Program-made: the position numbers and the translations under genes
From: Acanthornis magna
Lineage: Eukaryota; Chordata; Aves; Passeriformes; Acanthizidae
Direction: 5' to 3'
DNA length: 64,000 nt
Assembly (NCBI GenBank): GCA_036785705.1
Contig: JAWUZG010000056.1
Location: forward strand, 9,053,001-9,117,000
Shown: positions 1-10,978 of the stretch, piece after piece
Numbering within the stretch: the first letter of the stretch is position 1
How the letters are laid out: each line of letters begins with the position of its first letter
Notes under the pieces: generated by a model
The model's database searches: none
What the model saw: the letters and a program-made list of their open reading frames with translations, nothing else
What the model was told of the DNA's origin: nothing

Positions 1-214
1 CTGCCACCAGCTGCCATTTGGCCTAGTGTTAGGGTTGAGAGATCTAAAGAGACTCGAGCTCCTGGAACACTGGGGCTGGAAAGGGCCTGCCAAGGCCATC
101 GCAGCAGTGCCCCAACACTGCTGCTCCCACACCTTTCTGATAGGGAAAAGCCAGGCATTGGGCTTGGGTAAATAACTAGGTGTAGGCGTAGGAGTATGCC
201 TAGGCTTAGCATTA
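1..214 (+). repeat. Partial monomer at left window edge
   Basis: The window opens at about position 137 of a monomer, inside the A half just before GCTGCCATTT. The B half and a complete type 2 tail follow. This shows that the array continues to the left of the window. Confidence 0.93.
101..124 (+). repeat. Inverted repeat in the B half (9-bp arms, 6-bp loop), representative
   Basis: GCAGCAGTG (101-109) and CACTGCTGC (116-124) are exact reverse complements around CCCCAA. Most monomers carry this or the form with CATTGCTGC (for example 452-475), which keeps pairing with one G-T wobble. The equivalent position of the A half lacks it. Confidence 0.8.
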
Positions 215-216
215 GG
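168..216 (+). repeat. Type 2 tail (degenerate telomere-like tract)
   Basis: The tail reads TAAATAACTAGGTGTAGG then a run ending ATGCCTAGGCTTAGCATTAGG-like sequence. The telomere units are eroded: two sub-forms exist, GTAGGCGTAGGAGTATG (here) and GTAGGGGTAGGGTTATG (for example 870-917), and neither keeps a perfect TTAGGGTTA. Type 2 tails recur every one to three monomers throughout the window, for example before 916, 1968, 2669, 3370 and 3721. Confidence 0.88.
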
Positions 217-564
217 AGATCTAAAGGGCCTCGAGCTCCAGGAACACCAGGGCTGGAAAGGGCCTGCCAAGGCAAACGCGGCAAGACCCCATCATGGCTG
301 CTCTCACACCTTTCTGATCTGGACACCCCACATGGGTGGGCACCTCGGCCCCGGCCACCAGCTGCCATTTGGCCTAGAGTTAGGGTTGAGAGATTTAAAG
401 AGTTACAAGCTCCGGGAACACTGGGGCTGGAAACGGCCTGCCAAGGACATCGCAGCAGTGCCCCAACATTGCTGCTCCTCCATCTTTCTGATAGGGAAAA
501 CCAAGGTACTGGGCTCATGTAATTAACTAGGCTAGGGTTAGGGTTACGCCTAGGGTTAGGGTTA
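215..564 (+). repeat. Reference monomer, 350 bp, type 1 tail
   Basis: This is the first complete monomer. The A half runs 217-390 (174 bp) and the B half 391-566 (176 bp), counting from the AGAT that opens each. The B half is the variant reading AGATTTAAAGAGTTACAAG, which has lost the BglII and XhoI sites found in most other halves. The tail contains four telomere-like units. The same monomer sequence recurs at 3,721-4,070 and 13,187-13,536. Confidence 0.93.
217..390 (+). repeat. A half-unit (174 bp), representative
   Basis: The A half opens AGATCTAAAGGGCC, contains an overlapping XhoI/SacI string (CTCGAGCTC), the CpG-bearing block AAACGCGGCAAG, then CACCAGCTGCCATTTGG, and closes with one telomere-like unit (TTAGGGTTG at 380-388). 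It aligns to the B half over about its first 130 bases, through GGCTGGAAAGGGCCTGCC to TTTCTGAT, and again at the TTAGGG-containing end. Sub-variants across the array include CACCAGGGC, CACCAAAGC or CACCTGGGC, and CCCCACATGGG, CCCCACATGGC or CGCCACAGGG. Confidence 0.9.
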
Positions 565-566
565 GG
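391..566 (+). repeat. B half-unit (176 bp), representative
   Basis: The B half opens AGAT(C/T)TAAAG or AGACCTAAAG, shares the GGCTGGAAAGGGCCTGCC core with the A half, and carries an inverted repeat around CCCCAA (here 452-475). It ends in the long telomere-like tail. Five opening variants recur: AGATCTAAAGAGACTC, AGATTTAAAGAGTTAC, AGACCTAAAGAGACTC, AGATCTAAAGACCCTC, and AGATCTAAAGAGCCTC. I saw the last only in the right-hand domain. Confidence 0.9.
519..566 (+). repeat. Type 1 tail: telomere-like tract with four TTAGGG-type units
   Basis: After TAATTAACTAGG come two pairs of telomere-like units separated by a short interruption: CTAGGGTTA at 532-540 and 550-558, and TTAGGGTTA at 538-546 and 556-564. 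Each fits YTAGGGTTR, the published site of the TRF1/TRF2 Myb domain. The four GGG runs (535-537, 541-543, 553-555, 559-561) have loops of 3, 9 and 3 bases, compatible with a relaxed G-quadruplex. Sub-variants read TACGCC or TACACC in the interruption, and GGCTTAGG or GGGTCAGG at the end. Shelterin binding is inference only. Confidence 0.85.
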
Positions 567-915
567 AGATCTAAAGGGCCTCGAGCTCCAGGAACACCAG
601 GGCTGGAAAGGGCCTGCCAAGGCAAACGCGGCAAGGCCCCATCATGGCTGCTCCCACACCTTTCTGATCTGGACACCCCACATGGGTGGGCACCTCAGCC
701 CCTGCCACCAGCTGCCATTTGGCCTAGAGTTAGGGTTGAGAGATCTAAAGACCCTCGAGCTCTGGGAACACTGGGGCTGGAAAGAGCCTGCCAAGGCCAT
801 TGCAGCAGTGCCCCAACATTGCTGCTCCTCCATCTTTCTGATAGGAAAAACCCAGGCATTGGGCTTGGGTAAATAACTAAGTGTAGGGGTAGGGTTATGC
901 CTAGGCTTAGCATTA
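565..915 (+). repeat. Reference monomer, 351 bp, type 2 tail
   Basis: This monomer has an A half at 567-740 and a B half at 741-917 (177 bp). Its B half is the AAAGACCCTCGAG variant, also seen near 1,801, 8,101, 10,210, 13,720, 38,090, 42,650, 47,205 and 51,765. Its tail is type 2. The extra base relative to the 350-bp monomers lies in the tail, so the length difference follows the tail family. Confidence 0.92.
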
Positions 916-1199
916 GGAGATCTAAAGGGCCTCGAGCTCCAGGAACACCAGGGCTGGAAAGGGCCTGCCAAGGCAAACGCGGCAAGGCCCCATCATGGCT
1001 GCTCCCACACCTTTCTGATCTGGACACGCCACAGGGTTGGGCACCTCGGCCCCTGCCACCAGCTGCCATTTGGCCTAGAGTTAGGGTTGAGAGATCTAAA
1101 GAGACTCGAGCTCCTGGAACACTGGGGCTGGAAAGGGCCTGCCAAGGCCATCGCAGCAGTGCCCCAGCATTGCTGCTCCTCCATCTTTCTGATAGGGAA

Positions 1200-3149
1200 A
1201 ACCTAGGTACTGGGCTAAGGGAAATTAACTAGGCTAGGGTTAGGGTTACGCCTAGGGTTAGGCTTAGGAGATCTAAAGGGCCTCGAGCTCCAGGAACACC
1301 AGGGCTGGAAAGGGCCTGCCAAGGCAAATGCGGCAAGGCTCCATCATGCCTGCTCCCACACCTTTCTGATCTGGACACGCCACAGGGTTGGGCACCTCGG
1401 CCCCTGCCACCAGCTGCCATTTGGCCTAGTGTTAGGGTTGAGAGATCTAAAGAGACTCGAGCTCCTGGAACACTGGGGCTGGAAAGGGCCTGCCAAGGCC
1501 ATCGCAGCAGTGCCCCAACATTGCTGCTCCTCCATCTTTCTGATAGGGAAAACCAAGGTACGGGGCTCGGGTAATTAACTAGGCTAGGGTTAGGGTTACA
1601 CCTAGGGTTAGGGTTAGGAGATCTAAAGGGCCTCGAGCTCCAGGAACACCAGGGCTGGAAAGGGCCTGCCAAGGCAAACGCGGCAAGGCCCCATCATGGC
1701 TGCTCCCACACCTTTCTGATCTGGACACCCCACATGGGTGGGCACCTCAGCCCCTGCCACCAGCTGCCATTTGGCCTAGAGTTAGGGTTGAGAGATCTAA
1801 AGACCCTCGAGCTCTGGGAACACTGGGGCTGGAAAGAGCCTGCCAAGGCCATTGCAGCAGTGCCCCAACATTGCTGCTCCTCCGTCTTTCTGATAGGAAA
1901 AACCCAGGCATTGGGCTTGGGTAAATAACTAGGTGTAGGGGTAGGGTTATGCCTAGGCTTAGCATTAGGAGATCTAAAGGGCCTCGAGCTCCAGGAACAC
2001 CAAAGCTGGAAAGGGCCTGCCAAGGCAAACGCGGCAAGGCCCCATCATGGCTGCTCCCACACCTTTCTGATCTGGACACGCCACAGGGTTGGGCACCTGG
2101 GCCCCTGCCTCCAGCTGCCATTTGGCCTAGAGTTAGGGTTGAGAGATCTAAAGAGACTCGAGCTCCTGGAACACTGGGGCTGGAAAGGGCCTGCCAAGGC
2201 CATCGCAGCAGTGCCCCAGTATTGCTGCTCCTCCATCTTTCTGATAGGGAAAACTTAGGTACTGGGCTTGGGTAATTAACTAGGCTAGGGTTAGGGTTAC
2301 GCCTAGGGTTAGGCTTAGGAGATCTAAAGGGCCTCGAGCTCCAGGAACACCAGGGCTGGAAAGGGCCTGCCAAGGCAAACGCGGCAAGGCCCCATCATGC
2401 CTGCTCCCACACCTTTCTGATCTGGACGCGCCACAGGGTTGGGCACCTCGGCCCCTGCCACCAGCTGCCATTTGGCCTAGTGTTAGGGTTGAGAGATCTA
2501 AAGAGACTCGAGCTCTGGGAACACTGGGGCTGGAAAGGGCCTGCCAAGGCCATCGCAGCAGTGCCCCAACACTGCTGCTCCCACACCTTTCTGATAGGGA
2601 AAACCCAGGCATTGGGCTTGGGTAAATAACTAGGTGTAGGGGTAGGGTTATGCCTAGGCTTAGCATTAGGAGATCTAAAGGGCCTCGAGCTCCAGGAACA
2701 CCAAAGCTGGAAAGGGCCTGCCAAGGCAAACGCGGCAAGACCCCATCATGGCTGCTCCCACACCTTTCTGATCTGGACACCCCACATGGGTGGGCACCTC
2801 GGCCCCGGCCACCAGCTGCCATTTGGCCTAGAGTTAGGGTTGAGAGATTTAAAGAGTTACAAGCTCTGGGAACACTGGGGCTGGAAAGGGCCTGCCAAGG
2901 CCATCGCAGCAGTGCCCCAACATTGCTGCTCCTCCATCTGTCTGATAGGGAAAACCAAGGTACTGGGCTCGGGTAATTAACTAGGCTAGGGTTAGGGTTA
3001 CACCTAGGGTTAGGGTTAGGAGATCTAAAGGGCCTCGAGCTCCAGGAACACCAGGGCTGGAAAGGGCCTGCCAAGGCAAACGCGGCAAGGCTCCATCATG
3101 CCTGCTCCCACACCTTTCTGATCTGGACACCCCACATGGCTGGGCACCT
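1200..3149 (+). repeat. Ordinary monomers between copied blocks
   Basis: There are between five and six monomers alternating type 1 and type 2 tails. No non-satellite sequence and no length anomaly was seen. Single-base variants, such as GGACGCGCC at about 2,425, are not enough to link this stretch to one specific copy elsewhere. Confidence 0.8.
1215..1268 (+). repeat. Type 1b tail (CTAAGGGAAATTAAC form)
   Basis: This sub-family reads CTAAGGGAAATTAAC in place of CTCGGGTAATTAAC, one base longer, so its monomer is 351 bp. This copy ends GGCTTAGG and therefore has three rather than four GGG runs. Further copies lie near 5,070, 14,540, 15,240, 16,290, 18,050, 18,750, 20,150, 21,555, 24,710 and 26,465. 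Confidence 0.85.
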
Positions 3150-4150
3150 CAGCCCCTGCCACCAGCTGCCATTTGGCCTAGAGTTAGGGTTGAGAGACCT
3201 AAAGAGACTCGAGCTCTGGGAACACTGGGGCTGGAAAGGGCCTGCCAAGGCCATCGCAGCAGTGCCCCAACACTGCTGCTCCCACACCTTTCTGATAGGG
3301 AAAACCCAGGCATTGGGCTTGGGTAAATAACTAGGTGTAGGCGTAGGAGTATGCCTAGGCTCAGCATTAGGAGATCTAAAGGGCCTCGAGCTCCAGGAAC
3401 ACCAAAGCTGGAAAGGGCCTGCCAAGGCAAACGCGGCAAGGCCCCATCATGGCTGCTCCCACACCTTTCTGATCTGGACACGCCACAGGGTTGGGCACCT
3501 CGGCCCCTGCCACCAGCTGCCATTTGGCCTAGTGTTAGGGTTGAGAGATCTAAAGAGACTCGAGCTCCTGGAACACTGGGGCTGGAAAGGGCCTGCCAAG
3601 GCCATCGCAGCAGTGCCCCAACACTGCTGCTCCCACACCTTTCTGATAGGGAAAAGCCAGGCATTGGGCTTGGGTAAATAACTAGGTGTAGGCGTAGGAG
3701 TATGCCTAGGCTTAGCATTAGGAGATCTAAAGGGCCTCGAGCTCCAGGAACACCAGGGCTGGAAAGGGCCTGCCAAGGCAAACGCGGCAAGACCCCATCA
3801 TGGCTGCTCTCACACCTTTCTGATCTGGACACCCCACATGGGTGGGCACCTCGGCCCCGGCCACCAGCTGCCATTTGGCCTAGAGTTAGGGTTGAGAGAT
3901 TTAAAGAGTTACAAGCTCCGGGAACACTGGGGCTGGAAACGGCCTGCCAAGGACATCGCAGCAGTGCCCCAACATTGCTGCTCCTCCATCTTTCTGATAG
4001 GGAAAACCAAGGTACTGGGCTCATGTAATTAACTAGGCTAGGGTTAGGGTTACACCTAGGGTTAGGGTTAGGAGATCTAAAGGGCCTCGAGCTCCAGGAA
4101 CACCAGGGCTGGAAAGGGCCTGCCAAGGCAAACGCGGCAAGGCCCCATCA
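3150..4150 (+). repeat. Three-monomer block shared with 12,616-13,616 (offset 9,466 bp)
   Basis: Variant order matches at an offset of 27 monomers. The match stops on the left at GGCTGGG (about 3,139) against GGGTGGG, and on the right where the next A half reads CGCCACAGGG here but CCCCACATGGG at about 13,645. A similar but less exact copy lies at about 10,862-11,840 (offset 7,713 bp, 22 monomers). Confidence 0.72.
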
Positions 4151-6564
4151 TGGCTGCTCCCACACCTTTCTGATCTGGACACGCCACAGGGTTGGGCACC
4201 TCGGCCCCTGCCTCCAGCTGCCATTTGGCCTAGAGTTAGGGTTGAGAGATCTAAAGAGACTCGAGCTCCTGGAACACTGGGGCTGGAAAGGGCCTGCCAA
4301 GGCCATCGCAGCAGTGCCCCAGCATTGCTGCTCCTCCATCTTTCTGATAGGGAAAACTTAGGTACTGGGCTTGGGTAATTAACTAGGCTAGGGTTAGGGT
4401 TACACCTAGGGTTAGGGTTAGGAGATCTAAAGGGCCTCGAGCTCCAGGAACACCAGGGCTGGAAAGGGCCTGCCAAGGCAAACGCGGCAAGGCCCCATCA
4501 TGGCTGCTCCCACACCTTTCTGATCTGGACACGCCACAGGGTTGGGCACCTCGGCCCCTGCCACCAGCTGCCATTTGGCCTAGAGTTAGGGTTGAGAGAC
4601 CTAAAGAGACTCGAGCTCTGGGAACACTGGGGCTGGAAAGGGCCTGCCAAGGCCATCGCAGCAGTGCCCTAACACTGCTGCTCCCACACCTTTCTGATAG
4701 GGAAAACCCAGGCATTGGGCTTGGATAAATAACTAGGTGTAGGCGTAGGGTTATGCCTAGGCTTAGCATTAGGAGATCTAAAGGGCCTCGAGCTCCAGGA
4801 ACACCAAAGCTGGAAAGGGCCTGCCAACGCAAACGCGGCAAGACCCCATCATGGCTGCTCCCACACCTTTCTGATCTGGACACCCCACATGGGTGGGCAC
4901 CTCGGCCCCGGCCACCAGCTGCCATTTGGCCTAGAGTTAGGGTTGAGAGATTTAAAGAGTTACAAGCTCCGGGAACACTGGGGCTGGAAAGGGCCTGCCA
5001 AGGACATCGCAACAGTGCCCCAACATTGCTGCTCCTCCATCTTTCTGATAGGGATAACCTAGGTACTGGGCTAAGGGAAATTAACTAGGCTAGGGTTAGG
5101 GTTACGCCTCGGGTTAGGGTTAGGAGATCTAAAGGGCCTCGAGCTCCAGGAACACCAGGGCTGGAAAGGGCCTGCCAAGGCAAACGCGGCAAGGCTCCAT
5201 CATGCCTGCTCCCACACCTTTCTGATCTGGACACCCCACATGGCTGGGCACCTCAGCCCCTGCCACCAGCTGCCATTTGGCCTAGAGTTAGGGTTGAGAG
5301 ACCTAAAGAGACTCGAGCTCTGGGAACACTGGGGCTGGAAAGGGCCTGCCAAGGCCATCGCAGCAGTGCCCCAACACTGCTGCTCCCACACCTTTCTGAT
5401 AGGGAAAACCCAGGCATTGGGCTTGGGTAAATAACTAGGTGTAGGGGTAGGAGTATGCCTAGGCTTAGCATTAGGAGATCTAAAGGGCCTCGAGCTCCAG
5501 GAACACCAAAGCTGGAAAGGGCCTGCCAAGGCAAACGCGGCAAGGCCCCATCATGGCTGCTCCCACACCTTTCTGATCTGGACACGCCACAGGGTTGGGC
5601 ACCTCGGCCCCTGCCACCAGCTGCCATTTGGCCTAGTGTTAGGGTTGAGAGATCTAAAGAGACTCGAGCTCCTGGAACACTGGGGCTGGAAAGGGCCTGC
5701 CAAGGCCATCACAGCAGTGCCCCAACATTGCTGCTCCCACACCTTTCTGATAGGGAAAACCCAGGCATTGGGCTTGGGTAAATAACTAGGTGTAGGGGTA
5801 GGGTTATGCCTAGGCTTAGCATTAGGAGATCTAAAGGGCCTCGAGCTCCAGGAACACCAGGGCTGGAAAGGGCCTGCCAAGGCAAACGCGGCAAGACCCC
5901 ATCATGGCTGCTCCCACACCTTTCTGATCTGGACACCCCACATGGGTGGGCACCTCGGCCCCGGCCACCAGCTGCCATTTGGCCTAGAGTTAGGGTTGAG
6001 AGATTTAAAGAGTTACAAGCTCTGGGAACACTGGGGCTGGAAAGGGCCTGCCAAGGCCATCGCAGCAGTGCCCCAACATTGCTGCTCCTCCATCTTTCTG
6101 ATAGGGAAAACCAAGGTACTGGGCTCGGGTAATTAACTAGGCTAGGGTTAGGGTTACACCTAGGGTTAGGGTTAGGAGATCTAAAGGGCCTCGAGCTCCA
6201 GGAACACCTGGGCTGGAAAGGGCCTGCCAAGGCAAACGCGGCAAGGCTCCATCATGCCTGCTCCCACACCTTTCTGATCTGGACACCCCACATGGCTGGG
6301 CACCTCAGCCCCTGCCACCAGCTGCCATTTGGCCTAGAGTTAGGGTTGAGAGACCTAAAGAGACTCGAGCTCTGGGAACACTGGGGCTGGAAAGGGCCTG
6401 CCAAGGCCATCGCAGCAGTGCCCCAACACTGCTGCTCCCACACCTTTCTGATAGGGAAAACCCAGGCATTGGGCTTGGGTAAATAACTAGGTGTAGGCGT
6501 AGGAGTATGCCTAGGCTTAGCATTAGGAGATCTAAAGGGCCTCGAGCTCCAGGAACACCAAAGC
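4151..6564 (+). repeat. Ordinary monomers between copied blocks
   Basis: About seven monomers with no foreign sequence. Oddities are a GGGATAACC variant near 5,050 and a CpG-containing ACGCCTCGGG in the tail near 5,105. The monomers starting near 5,121 and 6,173 resemble those near 3,017 and 10,729, showing that the same few variants are reused locally. Confidence 0.8.
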
Positions 6565-9500
6565 TGGAAAGGGCCTGCCAAGGCAAACGCGGCAAGGCTC
6601 CATCATGCCTGCTCCCACACCTTTCTGATCTGGACACCCCACATGGCTGGGCACCTCAGCCCCTGCCACCAGCTGCCATTTGGCCTAGAGTTAGGGTTGA
6701 GAGACCTAAAGAGACTCGAGCTCTGGGAACACTGGGGCTGGAAAGGGCCTGCCAAGGCCATCGCAGCAGTGCCCTAACACTGCTGCTCCCACACCTTTCT
6801 GATAGGGAAAACCCAGGCATTGGGCTTGGGTAAATAACTAGGTGTAGGGGTAGGGTTATGCCAAGGCTTAGCATTAGGAGATCTAAAGGGCCTCGAGCTC
6901 CAGGAACACCAGGGCTGGAAAGGGCCTGCCAAGGCAAACGCGGCAAGGCCCCATCATGGCTGCTCCCACACCTTTCTGATCTGGACACGCCACAGGGTTG
7001 GGCACCTCGGCCCCTGCCATCAGCTGCCATTTGGCCTAGTGTTAGGGTTGAGAGATCTAAAGAGACTCGAGCTCCTGGAACACTGGGGCTGGAAAGGGCC
7101 TGCCAAGGCCATCGCAGCAGTGCCCCAACATTGCTGCTCCTCCATCTTTCTGATAGGGAAAACCAAGGTACTGGGCTCATGTAATTAACTAGGCTAGGGT
7201 TAGGGTTACGCCTAGGGTTAGGGTTAGGAGATCTAAAGGGCCTCGAGCTCCAGGAACACCAGGGCTGGAAAGGGCCCGCCAAGGCAAACGCGGCAAGGCC
7301 CCATCATGGCTGCTCCCACACCTTTCTGATCTGGACACCCCACATGGGTGGGCACCTCAGCCCCTGCCACCAGCTGCCATTTGGCCTAGAGTTAGGGTTG
7401 AGAGACCTAAAGAGACTCGAGCTCTGGGAACACTGGGGCTGGAAAGGGCCTGCCAAGGCCATCGCAGCAGTGCCCCAACACTGCTGCTCCCACACCTTTC
7501 TGATAGGGAAAAGCCAGGCATTGGGCTTGGGTAAATAACTAGGTGTAGGCGTAGGAGTATGCCTAGGCTTAGCATTAGGAGATCTAAAGGGCCTCGAGCT
7601 CCAGGAACACCAAAGCTGGAAAGGGCCTGCCAAGGCAAACGCGGCAAGACCCCATCATGGCTGCTCTCACACCTTTCTGATCTGGACACCCCACATGGGT
7701 GGGCACCTCGGCCCCGGCCACCAGCTGCCATTTGGCCTAGAGTTAGGGTTGAGAGATTTAAAGAGTTACAAGCTCCGGCAACACTGGGGCAGGAAACGGC
7801 CTGCCAAGGACATCGCAGCAGTGCCCCAACATTGCTGCTCCTCCATCTTTCTGATAGGGAAAACCAAGGTACTGGGCTCATGTAATTAACTAGGCTAGGG
7901 TTAGGGTTACGCCTAGGGTTAGGGTTAGGAGATCTAAAGGGCCTCGAGCTCCAGGAACACCAGGGCTGGAAAGGGCCTGCCAAGGCAAACGCGGCAAGGC
8001 CCCATCATGGCTGCTCCCACACCTTTCTGATCTGGACACCCCACATGGGTGGGCACCTCAGCCCCTGCCACCAGCTGCCATTTGGCCTAGAGTTAGGGTT
8101 GAGAGATCTAAAGACCCTCGAGCTCTGGGAACACTGGGGCTGGAAAGAGCCTGCCAAGGCCATTGCAGCAGTGCCCCAACATTGCTGCTCCTCCGTCTTT
8201 CTGATAGGAAAAACCCAGGCATTGGGCTTGGGTAAATAACTAAGTGTAGGGGTAGGGTTATGCCTAGGCTTAGCATTAGGAGATCTAAAGGGCCTCGAGC
8301 TCCAGGAACACCAGGGCTGGAAAGGGCCTGCCAAGGCAAACGCGGCAAGGCCCCATCATGGCTGCTCCCACACCTTTCTGATCTGGACACGCCACAGGGT
8401 TGGGCACCTCGGCCCCTGCCTCCAGCTGCCATTTGGCCTAGAGTTAGGGTTGAGAGATTTAAAGAGTTACAAGCTCTGGGAACACTGGGGCTGGAAAGGG
8501 CCTGCCAAGGCCATCGCAGCAGTGCCCCAACATTGCTGCTCCTCCATCTGTCTGATAGGGAAAACCAAGGTACTGGGCTCGGGTAATTAACTAGGCTAGG
8601 GTTAGGGTTACACCTAGGGTTAGGGTTAGGAGATCTAAAGGGCCTCGAGCTCCAGGAACACCAGGGCTGGAAAGGGCCTGCCAAGGCAAACGCGGCAAGG
8701 CTCCATCATGCCTGCTCCCACACCTTTCTGATCTGGACACCCCACATGGCTGGGCACCTCAGCCCCTGCCACCAGCTGCCATTTGGCCTAGAGTTAGGGT
8801 TGAGAGACCTAAAGAGACTCGAGCTCTGGGAACACTGGGGCTGGAAAGGGCCTGCCAAGGCCATCGCAGCAGTGCCCTAACACTGCTGCTCCCACACCTT
8901 TCTGATAGGGAAAACCCAGGCATTGGGCTTGGGTAAATAACTAGGTGTAGGGGTAGGGTTATGCCAAGGCTTAGCATTAGGAGATCTAAAGGGCCTCGAG
9001 CTCCAGGAACACCAGGGCTGGAAAGGGCCTGCCAAGGCAAACGCGGCAAGGCCCCATCATGGCTGCTCCCACACCTTTCTGATCTGGACACGCCACAGGG
9101 TTGGGCACCTCGGCCCCTGCCATCAGCTGCCATTTGGCCTAGTGTTAGGGTTGAGAGATCTAAAGAGACTCGAGCTCCTGGAACACTGGGGCTGGAAAGG
9201 GCCTGCCAAGGCCATCGCAGCAGTGCCCCAACATTGCTGCTCCTCCATCTTTCTGATAGGGAAAACCAAGGTACTGGGCTTGGGTAATTAACTAGGCTAG
9301 GGTTAGGGTTACGCCTAGGGTTAGGGTTAGGAGATCTAAAGGGCCTCGAGCTCCAGGAACACCAGGGCTGGAAAGGGCCCGCCAAGGCAAACGCGGCAAG
9401 GCCCCATCATGGCTGCTCCCACACCTTTCTGATCTGGACACCCCAGATGGGTGGGCACCTCAGCCCCTGCCACCAGCTGCCATTTGGCCTAGAGTTAGGG

Positions 9501-10978
9501 TTGAGAGACCTAAAGAGACTCGAGCTCTGGGAACACTGGGGCTGGAAAGGGCCTGCCAAGGCCATCGCAGCAGTGCCCCAACACTGCTGCTGCCACACCT
9601 TTCTGATAGGGAAAAGCCAGGCATTGGGCTTGGGTAAATAACTAGGTGTAGGCGTAGGAGTATGCCTAGGCTTAGCATTAGGAGATCTAAAGGGCCTCGA
9701 GCTCCAGGAACACCAAAGCTGGAAAGGGCCTGCCAAGGCAAACGCGGCAAGACCCCATCATGGCTGCTCTCACACCTTTCTGATCTGGACACCCCACATG
9801 GGTGGGCACCTCGGCCCCGGCCACCAGCTGCCATTTGGCCTAGAGTTAGGGTTGAGAGATTTAAAGAGTTACAAGCTCCGGGAACACTGGGGCTGGAAAC
9901 GGCCTGCCAAGGACATCGCAGCAGTGCCCCAACATTGCTGCTCCTCCATCTTTCTGATAGGGAAAACCAAGGTACTGGGCTCATGTAATTAACTAGGCTA
10001 GGGTTAGGGTTACGCCTAGGGTTAGGGTTAGGAGATCTAAAGGGCCTCGAGCTCCAGGAACACCAGGGCTGGAAAGGGCCTGCCAAGGCAAACGCGGCAA
10101 GGCCCCATCATGGCTGCTCCCACACCTTTCTGATCTGGACACCCCACATGGCTGGGCACCTCAGCCCCTGCCACCAGCTGCCATTTGGCCTAGAGTTAGG
10201 GTTGAGAGATCTAAAGACCCTCGAGCTCTGAGACCACTGGGGCTGGAAAGAGCCTGCCAAGGCCATTGCAGCAGTGCCCCAACATTGCTGCTCCTCCGTC
10301 TTTCTGATAGGAAAAACCCAGGCATTGGGCTTGGGTAAATAACTAAGTGTAGGGGTAGGGTTATGCCTAGGCTTAGCATTAGGAGATCTAAAGGGCCTCG
10401 AGCTCCAGGAACACCAGGGCTGGAAAGGGCCTGCCAAGGCAAACGCGGCAAGGCCCCATCATGGCTGCTCCCACACCTTTCTGATCTGGACACGCCACAG
10501 GGTTGGGCACCTCGGCCCCTGCCTCCAGCTGCCATTTGGCCTAGAGTTAGGGTTGAGAGATTTAAAGAGTTACAAGCTCTGGGAACACTGGGGCTGGAAA
10601 GGGCCTGCCAAGGCCATCGCAGCAGTGCCCCAACATTGCTGCTCCTCCATCTGTCTGATAGGGAAAACCAAGGTACTGGGCTCGGGTAATTAACTAGGCT
10701 AGGGTTAGGGTTACACCTAGGGTTAGGGTTAGGAGATCTAAAGGGCCTCGAGCTCCAGGAACACCAGGGCTGGAAAGGGCCTGCCAAGGCAAACGCGGCA
10801 AGGCTCCATCATGCCTGCTCCCACACCTTTCTGATCTGGACACCCCACATGGCTGGGCACCTCAGCCCCTGCCACCAGCTGCCATTTGGCCTAGAGTTAG
10901 GGTTGAGAGACCTAAAGAGACTCGAGCTCTGGGAACACTGGGGCTGGAAAGGGCCTGCCAAGGCCATCGCAGCAGTGC
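6565..10978 (+). repeat. Six-monomer higher-order repeat, 2,103 bp, about two tandem copies
   Basis: Copy 1 (6,565-8,667) and copy 2 (8,668-10,770, with the match continuing to about 10,978) share variant order at 2,103 bp. Shared marks include CCCTAACACTG (6,772 and 8,875), TATGCCAAGGC (6,858 and 8,961), GCCATCAGCTG (7,017 and 9,120) and GGGCCCGCCAAGG (7,275 and 9,378). Differences include CGGCAACACTGGGGCAGG near 7,778, which copy 2 lacks. Related monomers recur at 11.9-12.9 kb at an offset of nine monomers. Confidence 0.82.

Larger units (their letters stand above)
1..1199 (+). repeat. Block shared with 12,973-14,171 (offset 12,972 bp, 37 monomers)
   Basis: The order of monomer variants from the left edge to about 1.2 kb is the same as at 12,973-14,171, including the type 2 tail with GTAGGCGTAGGAGTATG and the following CTCATGTAATTAAC tail. 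Similarity drops at the next tail: CTAAGGGAAATTAAC at about 1,215 against CTTGGGTAATTAAC at about 14,187. The left edge of the block is cut by the window. Confidence 0.75.

Noticed and set aside
196..522. Recurring 108-codon plus-strand frame beginning MPRLSIRRS
   Set aside because: It begins in the ATG of type 2 tails and ends at the TAA of TAATTAAC simply because the monomer has these strings. It recurs dozens of times with variation typical of neutral satellite, and its two halves just mirror the A/B duplication.
217..566. CENP-B box marking a centromeric satellite
   Set aside because: I looked for TTCGNNNNANNCGGG on both strands. The nearest candidate, around CTCGAGCTCCGGG, has the wrong first base and spacing. 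Centromere function cannot be argued from the sequence.
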